NCBI GenBank assembly: GCA_035764385.1
Contig: DASTZI010000336.1
Coordinates: forward strand, 1-9,029
Direction: 5' to 3'
Source of the DNA: Gp6-AA40 sp035764385
Lineage (GTDB): Bacteria > Acidobacteriota > Vicinamibacteria > Vicinamibacterales > UBA2999
DNA: 9,029 bases
Shown: positions 1 through 5,612 of the stretch, piece after piece
How positions within the stretch are numbered: position 1 is the stretch's first letter
Layout of the letters: every line of letters starts with the position of its first letter
Notes under the pieces: model-generated
The model's database searches: none
What the model saw: the letters and a program-made list of their open reading frames with translations, nothing else
Told to the model about the DNA's origin: nothing
Position numbers and translations under genes: made by a program

Positions 1-13
1 ACTCGTGAACACT

Positions 14-31
14 GCCCTCAGCAATGAGGGC
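14..31. other. GNRA-loop hairpin, with a competing partner arm at 34-40
   Basis: GCCCTCA (14-20) and TGAGGGC (25-31) are perfect reverse complements around a GCAA loop. The segment CCCTCAG (15-21) can instead pair with CTGAGGG (34-40), so two hairpins exclude each other. No T-tract follows, so this is not a classic intrinsic terminator. It may be the end of an upstream transcript or a leader structure of the small membrane peptide gene. Its role is unknown. Confidence 0.4.
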
Positions 32-99
32 GGCTGAGGGTTCATGGACCTGTGGCTTTAAACCCGAAGTTCTGAGCCTGAGTCGGGAGGAGGAAAAGC

Positions 100-255
100 A
101 TGTTGTATACGCTGGCGGTGATCCTTTTGATCGCCTGGTTACTCGGCGTCGTCGGGACCTATACGATTGGCGCGTTCGTGCACGTGCTGCTGGTCATAGC
201 CATCGTGCTGTTGATTGTTGGCTTTGTGACTGGCCGGCGCACGATCATTCCGTAA
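100..255 (+). CDS. Small lmo0937-type membrane protein, 51 aa
   Basis: A 51-codon frame begins MLYTLAVILLIAWLLGVVG and ends TGRRTIIP. It has two hydrophobic helices (about residues 2-19 and 23-43) separated by a short GTYTIGAF turn, and a basic RR near the C-terminus. This length and layout are typical of the lmo0937 family (DUF5670-like) of tiny inner-membrane proteins. Their biochemical role is not known, and some members are linked to stress responses. The start is well supported: a long Shine-Dalgarno GGGAGGAGG at 85-93 sits 6 bases before the ATG. The gene appears monocistronic, because a perfect 13-bp inverted repeat lies 12 bases after the stop. Family assignment rests on pattern recognition of the two-helix layout, and I see no catalytic residues. 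Confidence 0.85.
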   Translation: MLYTLAVILLIAWLLGVVGTYTIGAFVHVLLVIAIVLLIVGFVTGRRTIIP

Positions 256-267
256 GCTGCGTCACTC

Positions 268-295
268 GCCCCGCTTCCTGTTCAGGAAGCGGGGC
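268..295. terminator. Perfect 13-bp inverted repeat, probable terminator of the small membrane protein gene
   Basis: GCCCCGCTTCCTG (268-280) and CAGGAAGCGGGGC (283-295) are exact reverse complements separated by TT. The GC-rich stem begins 12 bases after the upstream stop codon. It lacks a following T-run (ACATGAGCG follows), so termination may be Rho-assisted, or the element may protect the 3' end. Its symmetry would also allow action in either direction. Confidence 0.6.
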
Positions 296-307
296 ACATG
301 AGCGCGT

Positions 308-315
308 GCTAGCAT
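308..315 (+). promoter_or_regulatory. Candidate -10 element for leaderless transcription of the 5'-nucleotidase gene
   Basis: GCTAGCAT contains the hexamer TAGCAT (310-315), which matches the TANNNT core of a -10 box. Only six bases separate it from the ATG at 322, so a transcript would begin at or next to the start codon. No Shine-Dalgarno is present in the bases before this ATG, which fits leaderless translation. No convincing -35 is seen, as that position falls on the upstream hairpin. Confidence 0.4.
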
Positions 316-321
316 CGCCGC

Positions 322-2064
322 ATGGTCCGCTGGCGTCTGCTGACGGCCGTGCTGCTGATTTCGGTCTCGATTTCTCACCTGACAGCGCAGCGGTCTTCGA
401 CCTTAACGATTTCGGTGATCGCCACCACCGATCTCCATGGTGGTGTGCTCCCACGTGGAGAGCGCGGCGGCGTCGCGCTGCTCGGCGGTTACCTCCGCAA
501 CATCCGTGCGGCGCGACTGCACGACGGAGGTGGCGTCCTCCTCGTCGATTCCGGCGACATGTTTCAAGGTACGCTCGAGTCGAACCTGAATGAAGGCGCG
601 GCGGTGGTGGCTGCCTACAACGCGCTTGGTTATGCCGCAGCAGCGATTGGCAACCACGAGTTCGACTACGGCCCCGCCGGCCCCGACGAGACTGTGCAGA
701 AACCAGGGGAGGATCCCCGAGGCGCCTTGAAGGCCCGTGCGGCGAGCGCGCGATTTCCCTTCCTCGCCGCGAACACGGTTGATGATGCGACGGGACAGCC
801 GGTAGCGTGGACGAACGTCAGGCCATCAACGCTCGTGGAGGTGCGCGGAGTTCAGGTCGGCCTCATCGGCGTCACGACCCCGGATACTCCTGCGCTGACT
901 ATCGGCGCCAACGTCATCGGTTTGACATTTGCGCCGCTGGTACCAGCGATCACCCGCGAAGCCACGGCGCTACGAGCGCGAGGTGCGACTGCGGTGATCG
1001 TCCTGGCGCACGCAGGTGGCCGATGCAACCGGTTTGACGATCCAGAGAATCTCAGCTCGTGCGATCAGATGGCCGAAATTGTCCAGGTCGCGCGCCAACT
1101 TCCCGCGGGCTTGGTTGACGTGATCGCTGCCGGCCACATGCATCAGGCGATGGCTCACGATGTGGGCGGCGTCGCGATCGTCGAGGCGTATTCATCAGGA
1201 CGGTCGTTTTCGCGCGTCGATCTAATAGTGAATCGATCCACGCGAAAGCTCGCCGGAAAACGTATCTTTCCGACGCAGGACCTGTGTCGACGTGAAGACC
1301 CTGCGACGCACACATGCGATCCTGCTGCCGCTCGCTCAGCCGCCCTGGTGCCCGCCCGCTACGAGAATCGCGTTGTGCGCCCCGATGCCGCGGCCGCAGC
1401 CGCGATCGCTCCGGCAGCGCGAAAGGCGATTGCCATGAAGACCCAGCCGATGGGGGTCTCATTGGAAACGCCGTTCGCACGCGGCGATCAGCTGAGCGAG
1501 ACGGCGATAGCCGACCTCGTCGCGGACGGAACACTCGCGTCGACGCCAGGCGCCGACGCGGCGCTCAGCAATGGCGGCAGCCTGCGGACCGATTTGCCAG
1601 CGGGGCCGCTCACCTATGGATCGCTCTACGAGCTATATCCGTTCGACAATCGCATCGTGACGTTGAGCCTGACCGGCGACCAGTTGACGCGCATCATTGC
1701 GCACAACCTGGAGCGCAAGGAGCCGCCCTTCGAGCTGCTGCCAATCGCCGGATTCAAGGTCGATGCGAGGTGCGATGGCAATATGCTTCGTGTGATGCTG
1801 ACGCGTTCGTCAGGCGCTACTATCCGAGCTGACGAGCGCTTGACCGTCGCGACCAGCGATTTCATCGCCGGCGGCGGCGACGGCATCGTCGCGCCTGCGG
1901 GCGCACTCGGCGAGATCAGAACGGTTGAAGGCGCACCGCTTCTGCGTGAATCGCTCGTGACGTGGCTGCGCCACCATGGCGGTCGATTGAATGAGAATCA
2001 ATTCGTTTCGTCCGAGCATCGACGTTGGAGCTATCCCGGCTCACGTCCCGTCGTATGTCAATGA
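322..2064 (+). CDS. Secreted bifunctional metallophosphatase/5'-nucleotidase (UshA-like)
   Basis: Exported 580-residue enzyme expected to hydrolyse nucleoside 5'-phosphates, or related phosphodiesters and UDP-sugars, in the periplasm. A Sec signal peptide spans about residues 1-23 (LLTAVLLISVSISHLTAQ). The N-terminal calcineurin-like dimetal domain shows DLH (D37, H39), SGDMFQG (D79), GNHEFDYG (N111, H112), LAHAGG (H230) and AAGHMHQ (H272, H274), all expected metal or catalytic positions. The C-terminal 5'-nucleotidase domain shows SNGGSLRTDLPAG (416-428), YELYPFDN (436-443) and TSDFIAGGGDG (511-521), matching the substrate-binding motifs of UshA relatives. Length is near that of E. coli UshA. 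No SD precedes the ATG, and a TANNNT element lies immediately upstream. The stop overlaps the next gene by ATGA, so the two are co-expressed. The exact substrate cannot be read from the sequence. Confidence 0.93.
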   Translation: MVRWRLLTAVLLISVSISHLTAQRSSTLTISVIATTDLHGGVLPRGERGGVALLGGYLRNIRAARLHDGGGVLLVDSGDMFQGTLESNLNEGAAVVAAYNALGYAAAAIGNHEFDYGPAGPDETVQKPGEDPRGALKARAASARFPFLAANTVDDATGQPVAWTNVRPSTLVEVRGVQVGLIGVTTPDTPALTIGANVIGLTFAPLVPAITREATALRARGATAVIVLAHAGGRCNRFDDPENLSSCDQMAEIVQVARQLPAGLVDVIAAGHMHQAMAHDVGGVAIVEAYSSGRSFSRVDLIVNRSTRKLAGKRIFPTQDLCRREDPATHTCDPAAARSAALVPARYENRVVRPDAAAAAAIAPAARKAIAMKTQPMGVSLETPFARGDQLSETAIADLVADGTLASTPGADAALSNGGSLRTDLPAGPLTYGSLYELYPFDNRIVTLSLTGDQLTRIIAHNLERKEPPFELLPIAGFKVDARCDGNMLRVMLTRSSGATIRADERLTVATSDFIAGGGDGIVAPAGALGEIRTVEGAPLLRESLVTWLRHHGGRLNENQFVSSEHRRWSYPGSRPVVCQ

Positions 2065-2627
2065 ACAGAGTGATTCGTATCGGAGCGATGTTGCTCCTCG
2101 TTGCCGCTTGCGGACGGACACAACGCGCCGGTCCACCTATTCCATTCGACGAACCGGGTGCGTGTCCGTTTCAGTGCTGCACCTATCGCGAATGGAGCGT
2201 TGCCTGGGGCACGGATATTTACACCGACAGGCGAGATGACGCGCCAGTCGCCTTTCATGTCGCCGTCAACGACACCGTGACTGCGGTGACCGGCATAGTC
2301 ACCACCACGAAGGTTGGCCGCGCCACCGCGTCAAGGCAAGTGAACGTGGGAACCAAACACGCGCCCATTGCCGCGGGCCAACCGATCTACCTGATAAGGA
2401 ACGTGGGAAGCGGCGACTGGAAGATCTGGATCAACGGCGAAACGGATGAGCAGTACATCGGAAGCCCTCCGTACTGCGCCAGTGGGAATCAGAAGTCCGA
2501 CGAGTGCGCGCTGACGGTCACCGAACAGCCGGAGAACGTCTGGTGGGTGAACGTGCGCGATGCGCTTGGACGCGAAGGCTGGACCCGCGAGGTTGATCAC
2601 TTCAGCAATATCGACGCCTGCGGATAG
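2061..2627 (+). CDS. Cysteine-rich lipoprotein with SH3-like C-terminal region, unknown function
   Basis: With the ATG at 2061 the protein has 188 residues. ATG 2055 is an alternative start, and an ATG at 2025 would give a non-signal-like extension. The first 17 residues are a lipoprotein signal ending in the lipobox LVAAC (C17), followed by G18. The mature part carries ACPFQCCTYREW (34-45) and six more cysteines (35, 39, 40, 139, 149, 187), which could form three disulfides. The C-terminal half, with AGQPIYLIRN, WKIWINGE and WWVNVRDALGREGWT, has the strand pattern and the closing GREGWT of bacterial SH3-like domains. The start overlaps the nucleotidase stop by four bases, indicating translational coupling. 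A cell-envelope role beside the phosphatase is inferred from position only. I recognise no enzyme motif. Confidence 0.85.
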   Translation: MNRVIRIGAMLLLVAACGRTQRAGPPIPFDEPGACPFQCCTYREWSVAWGTDIYTDRRDDAPVAFHVAVNDTVTAVTGIVTTTKVGRATASRQVNVGTKHAPIAAGQPIYLIRNVGSGDWKIWINGETDEQYIGSPPYCASGNQKSDECALTVTEQPENVWWVNVRDALGREGWTREVDHFSNIDACG

Positions 2628-2643
2628 CCCGTCCGTTCTCCAT

Positions 2644-2656
2644 GAACCGGCGGTTC
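2644..2656. other. Short palindromic hairpin after the lipoprotein gene
   Basis: GAACC (2644-2648) and GGTTC (2652-2656) are exact complements around GGC, beginning 16 bases after the lipoprotein stop. The stem is only five pairs and no T-run follows, so it is a weak candidate for an end-of-transcript structure. Confidence 0.25.
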
Positions 2657-2673
2657 CGACGCATTTCAGGCAT

Positions 2674-2690
2674 GTAACGTGAAAGTAACG
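2674..2690 (+). promoter_or_regulatory. Direct repeat GTAACG with 11-bp period, Pho-box-like operator candidate
   Basis: GTAACG occurs at 2674-2679 and again at 2685-2690, exactly 11 bp (one helical turn) apart, in TGTAACGTGAAAGTAACGG. PhoB-type regulators bind 7-bp direct repeats with 4-bp spacers, the same 11-bp period, with a TGTCA-like core. Here TGTAAC and AGTAAC are partial matches. It lies 23 bases before a unit encoding a secreted phosphatase. A further direct repeat, GGCATGT, brackets it (2669-2675 and 2690-2696, 21 bp apart). The closeness to the SD leaves little room for a -10, so the assignment is tentative. Confidence 0.35.
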
Positions 2691-2713
2691 GCATGTCGTG
2701 ATCGGAGGGACCG

Positions 2714-3388
2714 ATGAACGTCATCCGTTTGCTCGTTGTTGCTGGCGTCGCGTGCGCGCTCAGCTCTGCCCCGGCCGCCGCGCAGACAGCGGCCCCCAAG
2801 CCGCCGGCACCGAAGATTTCCACCGCGACGAAAGAGAAGGCTGCGGAACAGAACGCGAATCCTGACGCGCTCGTCCTCGCCGATTTCCAGAAGCGGATCG
2901 ACGCCTACATGGCGATCCACAAAGACGCGGCCAAGGATGCGCCGCCCCGCAAGGAAACGAATAACCCCGCGGAAATCAAGGCCGCGCAGGACGCGCTCGG
3001 CGCAAAGATTCGCGCCGCCCGGGCGACGGCGAAGGCGGGCGACATCATGACGCCCGAGATCCAGAACAAGTTCCGGCGCGTGATGTATCCCGTCGTGACC
3101 AGCCCGGCGCCGCAGGGCACGGCCGGCCTCGAGGTCAAGAAAGACATCAAGGAAGAATTGAAGGAGAACAGCGAAGAGCGGAAGGAAGAAGGCGGAAAAC
3201 CGGTCGTGTTAAAGGTCAACGCGACCTATCCGAACGACACGCCGCTGCCGACGACGCCGCCGCAGGTGTTGATGAACCTCCCGAAGCTGCCGGAGCAGCT
3301 CGAGTACCGGATCATCGACAAGAACCTGATCATCCGCGATGTCGAGGCGAACATCATCGTCGACTTCGTTCCGAACGCGATTCAGTAA
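2714..3388 (+). CDS. Secreted conserved protein of unknown function, partner of the downstream phosphatase
   Basis: A 224-residue protein with a clear Sec signal (MNVIRLLVVAGVACALSSAP, cleavage near AAAQ at 21-24). A Pro/Ala/Lys-rich linker follows (25-45), then a helical charged segment, DFQKRIDAYMAIHKDAAKDA (57-76). A second helix, IKAAQDALGAKIRAARATAK (88-107), leads into GDIMTPEIQNKFRR (109-122). A very charged stretch (140-160, KKDIKEELKENSEERKEE) separates this from a C-terminal region with LPKLPEQLEYRIIDKNLIIRD (189-209) and IIVDFVPNAI. I recognise no catalytic motif. The GGAGGG at 2704-2709 supports the ATG. The phosphatase starts 18 bases after the stop, so both are likely one transcript. 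The protein may be an envelope partner or a nearby-acting accessory, but this is inference. My recollection is that similar proteins occur in Acidobacteriota. Confidence 0.85.
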   Translation: MNVIRLLVVAGVACALSSAPAAAQTAAPKPPAPKISTATKEKAAEQNANPDALVLADFQKRIDAYMAIHKDAAKDAPPRKETNNPAEIKAAQDALGAKIRAARATAKAGDIMTPEIQNKFRRVMYPVVTSPAPQGTAGLEVKKDIKEELKENSEERKEEGGKPVVLKVNATYPNDTPLPTTPPQVLMNLPKLPEQLEYRIIDKNLIIRDVEANIIVDFVPNAIQ

Positions 3389-3406
3389 GAAAAACAGGGG
3401 GATATC

Positions 3407-4342
3407 ATGCGCCGCTCACTTCTGTTCGTGTTGATGCTCCTGGTGCTGGCCGTTTCGGCGCTCGTCGCGCAGGACCTCACCCTTCCCATGAAGAGCGGTT
3501 CGGTGAAGTTCGCGGTGATCGGCGACACGGGGACCGGCGACAAGCATCAGCTCGCGGTGGCCAAGCAGCTGGCCGCGACGCGGGCCAAGTTCCCGTTCGA
3601 GTTCGTCATCATGGTGGGTGACAACATCTACGGTGGGAATTCAGCGAGGGACTACGACAGGAAGTTCGCCATCCCGTACAAGCCGCTGCTCGACGCCAAC
3701 ATCAAGTTCTACGCCGCGCTCGGCAATCACGACGACCCCAGCGAGCGGTATTACAAGCCGTTCAACATGAGCGGCGAGCGGTACTACACGTTCAAGCCCG
3801 CTGACGGCGTACGTTTCTTTGCCCTCGACAGCAACTACATGGACGAGATGCAGTTGAAATGGCTCGATGAGCAGCTGGCGACGAGTGGATCGGAGTGGAA
3901 AATTGCCTTCTTCCACCATCCGCCATATTCTTCCGGCGAGACGCACGGATCGAATGAGACGCTCCGTACCCAGCTAGAGCCGCGCTTTGTGAAGGCAGGC
4001 GTCAACGTCGTTCTCACGGGCCACGAACATTTCTACGAACGCATCAAGCCGCAGAAGGGGATTGCCTACTTCATTACGGGCAGCTCGGCCAAGCTGCGTG
4101 AAGGCAACATCACCCAGACGGAGCTCACGGCGAAGGGCTTTGACTCCGGCTACACATTCATGGTTGTCGAGATTGTCGGCAACGACCTGTATTACCAGGC
4201 GATCACCGACACCGGCAAAATAGTGGATTCGGGCCGAGTGCAACGCGTGGGTAAGGTCGAACCGACGCCGAACCGCACGGCGCAACCGGTCGTTGCCACC
4301 GGCGGTTCAGATAAGAAGACGCCCTCGAAACCGGTCAAATAG
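3407..4342 (+). CDS. Secreted metallophosphoesterase, purple acid phosphatase-like
   Basis: A 311-residue calcineurin-like phosphatase expected to release phosphate from phosphomonoesters outside the cytoplasm. The signal peptide covers about residues 1-21 (LLFVLMLLVLAVSALVAQ). All five blocks of purple-acid-phosphatase-type metal sites are visible: GDTG (D40), GDNIY (D72, with Y75 at the iron-ligand tyrosine position), GNHDD (N107, H108), FFHHPPYSS (H170, H171) and TGHEHFYER (H206, H208). The catalytic domain ends near residue 264. A Pro/Thr/Lys-rich tail (about 265-311) follows and is probably disordered. An SD-like AGGGGG (3396-3401) precedes the ATG, and the upstream secreted protein ends 18 bases before it. 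The TAG stop supplies the first base of the minisatellite that follows. Specificity could be broad, and a phosphodiesterase activity cannot be excluded. Confidence 0.93.
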   Translation: MRRSLLFVLMLLVLAVSALVAQDLTLPMKSGSVKFAVIGDTGTGDKHQLAVAKQLAATRAKFPFEFVIMVGDNIYGGNSARDYDRKFAIPYKPLLDANIKFYAALGNHDDPSERYYKPFNMSGERYYTFKPADGVRFFALDSNYMDEMQLKWLDEQLATSGSEWKIAFFHHPPYSSGETHGSNETLRTQLEPRFVKAGVNVVLTGHEHFYERIKPQKGIAYFITGSSAKLREGNITQTELTAKGFDSGYTFMVVEIVGNDLYYQAITDTGKIVDSGRVQRVGKVEPTPNRTAQPVVATGGSDKKTPSKPVK

Positions 4343-4448
4343 GTGCGAGGGGTGCGAGCGGTGCAACAGGTGCGAATGGTGCGACGAGTGGGATAGGTGC
4401 AATCGGTGCACCTCTCGCACCCATTGCACCCGTCGCACTTCTCGCAGA
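4342..4448. repeat. Inverted minisatellite of 9-bp GGTGCRANN units between convergent genes
   Basis: Eight 9-bp units in phase run along the + strand from 4342: GGTGCGAGG, GGTGCGAGC, GGTGCAACA, GGTGCGAAT, GGTGCGACG, AGTGGGATA, GGTGCAATC and GGTGCACC. The last (4405-4412) is a perfect palindrome. After it the same unit continues in inverted orientation: 4413-4421, 4422-4430, 4431-4439 and a degenerate unit to 4448. The transcript of either strand can fold into a long imperfect hairpin. It fills nearly the whole gap between two convergent genes, so a bidirectional terminator role is plausible. There is no T-run. Confidence 0.85.
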
Positions 4449-4452
4449 CTAC

Positions 4453-5376
4453 TCAATCGTCGAGTGAAATGCGGCTCGCGAGCACGGAGCCGTCGTTCTG
4501 CTCCGTTCCTTTCACGTCCACCTTCAAATCGTTCTTGATGGCGCCGCACGAGGTGCCCTTGCCGTAGGTCGTGTTCTGGTCGGCCGTGACCTTCGTGCTC
4601 CCGATCATGAACGTGATACCTGGGCATGACGAGCTCCCCAGGCCGGACACCCTGCCCTCCAGTTCGGCCCCGTGATCGTTGTCCTCATTGTCATCATCGT
4701 CGTTGGCATCGCCTCCTTGACCGGCCTGCTCGACTTTGATTTCGGACGCCGTGACCGTACTCCCGTCCCGCGTTCCGCGGACCTGCACGTGATCCCCGAT
4801 CTTGAGATCGCTGAACGCGACGGTCTTCGAGCCGTGTCGAATCACCGTTGAACTGGTCGTTTTGATCGTCAAGTTGCCCGCTTGAAAGCTGCTATTCCCG
4901 CTGTCAATCGAGGTGATGCGCGCGGAGATCTCGCCGTTGTTGTGGTGCTCCGAATCGATGTGCGCGTTGTTTCCGTTGACGGTGACGGTGATCTGCACTC
5001 GATCGCCAGCGCCTACGCCCTGCAAGGTCACCGTCGCATTCGAATTCGGCGCGCTGAAGTTCAAGACAACCGTTCCACTGGGAACGTTATCGAGCGTGAA
5101 CTGTCCCTGGTTGTCGGCATTCGTTGAAATGCCGGTTCCGACGACGGAGATCGTGACGCCATTCTTTGAGTCGAGCGTGGTAAACGTCCCTTCACTGAAG
5201 GTCCGAGACGGGGCCGGCGTGACGGCGGTTCCCCGGACGATGCCCGTGATGGACGCGCGTGAAGACGCGGATGAAGGCCCGACCGACGACAGGGCAGCAT
5301 TTCCACCGCAGGCGGCTGCCATGAGGCCAACGATGAGAAGCACAGCCGTTCTGGGTGTTGAACGGATAAGATGCAT
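4453..5376 (-). CDS. Lipoprotein with carboxypeptidase-regulatory-like and two DUF5666-like domains
   Basis: A 307-residue surface or periplasmic lipoprotein. The signal ends in the lipobox LMAAAC (C23) followed by GGN. Residues 41-135 form a carboxypeptidase-regulatory-like (Ig-fold) domain with SITGIVRGT, STNADNQGQFTLDNVPSG and VVLNFSAP. Two related beta-barrel-like repeats follow. The first (about 148-216) has ISARITSIDSGNSSF, TSSTVIRHG and LKIGDHVQVRGTRDGSTVTASEI. The second (about 237-306) has LEGRVSGLGSSSC, VTADQNTTYG and LKVDVKGTEQNDGSVLASRI. Both carry the DUF5666 pattern, in which a hydrophobic strand is followed by GDxVxVxG and a T/S-AS-I ending. An Asp/Asn-rich linker (DANDDDDNEDND, 223-234) joins them and might bind calcium. 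C251 and C277 could form a disulfide. An SD GGAGG (5383-5387, complement) supports the start. The function of DUF5666 is not established, and I see no catalytic residues. Confidence 0.88.
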   Translation of the reverse strand: MHLIRSTPRTAVLLIVGLMAAACGGNAALSSVGPSSASSRASITGIVRGTAVTPAPSRTFSEGTFTTLDSKNGVTISVVGTGISTNADNQGQFTLDNVPSGTVVLNFSAPNSNATVTLQGVGAGDRVQITVTVNGNNAHIDSEHHNNGEISARITSIDSGNSSFQAGNLTIKTTSSTVIRHGSKTVAFSDLKIGDHVQVRGTRDGSTVTASEIKVEQAGQGGDANDDDDNEDNDHGAELEGRVSGLGSSSCPGITFMIGSTKVTADQNTTYGKGTSCGAIKNDLKVDVKGTEQNDGSVLASRISLDD

Positions 5377-5612
5377 TCAATTCCTCCAGGTGGGCAGATT
5401 GGTGCGGGTCAGGTAGGCAACTCACATACCCGTCACGAGACCTTGCTGACGTGTGGAATCGGCCCGAAATTCCGTGAGCACAGTCCGGCGGGGTTTCTCT
5501 GGTCGTAACTCCGTCGCGTAAATCACGTCTCCGCTGTAGGAGATTCGGTCAATTACATTTCCGTCTGCTCATCAGGGAGCAGCCCTCGCGATTAAAGCTA
5601 AGATGCCCCGCG
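5377..5612. other. Divergent intergenic region without a gene
   Basis: This gap separates the divergently transcribed lipoprotein and membrane-protein genes and must hold both promoters. Apart from the SD of the minus gene at its left end and the GCTAAGAT element at its right end, I see only a short imperfect palindrome, GGAAT/ATTCC (5455-5459 and 5469-5473). No plausible coding frame or strong hairpin is visible. Confidence 0.6.
5597..5604 (+). promoter_or_regulatory. Candidate -10 element for leaderless transcription of the membrane protein gene
   Basis: GCTAAGAT includes TAAGAT (5599-5604, TANNNT core), eight bases before the ATG at 5613. The GCTAnnAT arrangement is the same as at 308-315 upstream of the nucleotidase gene. 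No purine-rich SD lies in the intervening GCCCCGCG. No good -35 hexamer stands 16-18 bp upstream. Confidence 0.4.

Noticed and set aside
24..593. Long plus-strand frame of 189 codons across the small membrane gene and the nucleotidase start
   Set aside because: Arg/Cys/His-rich shadow translation with no domain logic. Both the lmo0937-type peptide and the signal peptide of the nucleotidase lie in other frames.
1052..1534. 160-codon minus-strand frame inside the nucleotidase gene
   Set aside because: Antisense shadow of a gene with complete catalytic motifs. Arg/Ser/Pro-rich with no recognisable features.
4342..4448. CRISPR array
   Set aside because: Units are 9 bp with no unique spacers, and the second half is inverted. 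No cas gene is present.
4293..4538. Plus-strand frame coding for repeated CxxC-type pattern (CEGCERCNRCEWC), like a zinc-ribbon repeat
   Set aside because: The pattern is produced by the 9-bp minisatellite read in another frame. The rest of the frame is antisense to the DUF5666-type lipoprotein and overlaps the phosphatase end.
4307..4627. Minus-strand frame with His/Ser repeats (HSSHHSHLLHRSHPSH)
   Set aside because: Also a frame artefact of the minisatellite. It overlaps two well-supported genes.
5455..5473. Imperfect palindrome GGAAT/ATTCC as an operator in the divergent gap
   Set aside because: Only five matching pairs around a 9-base spacer. This is expected by chance in a region of this size.
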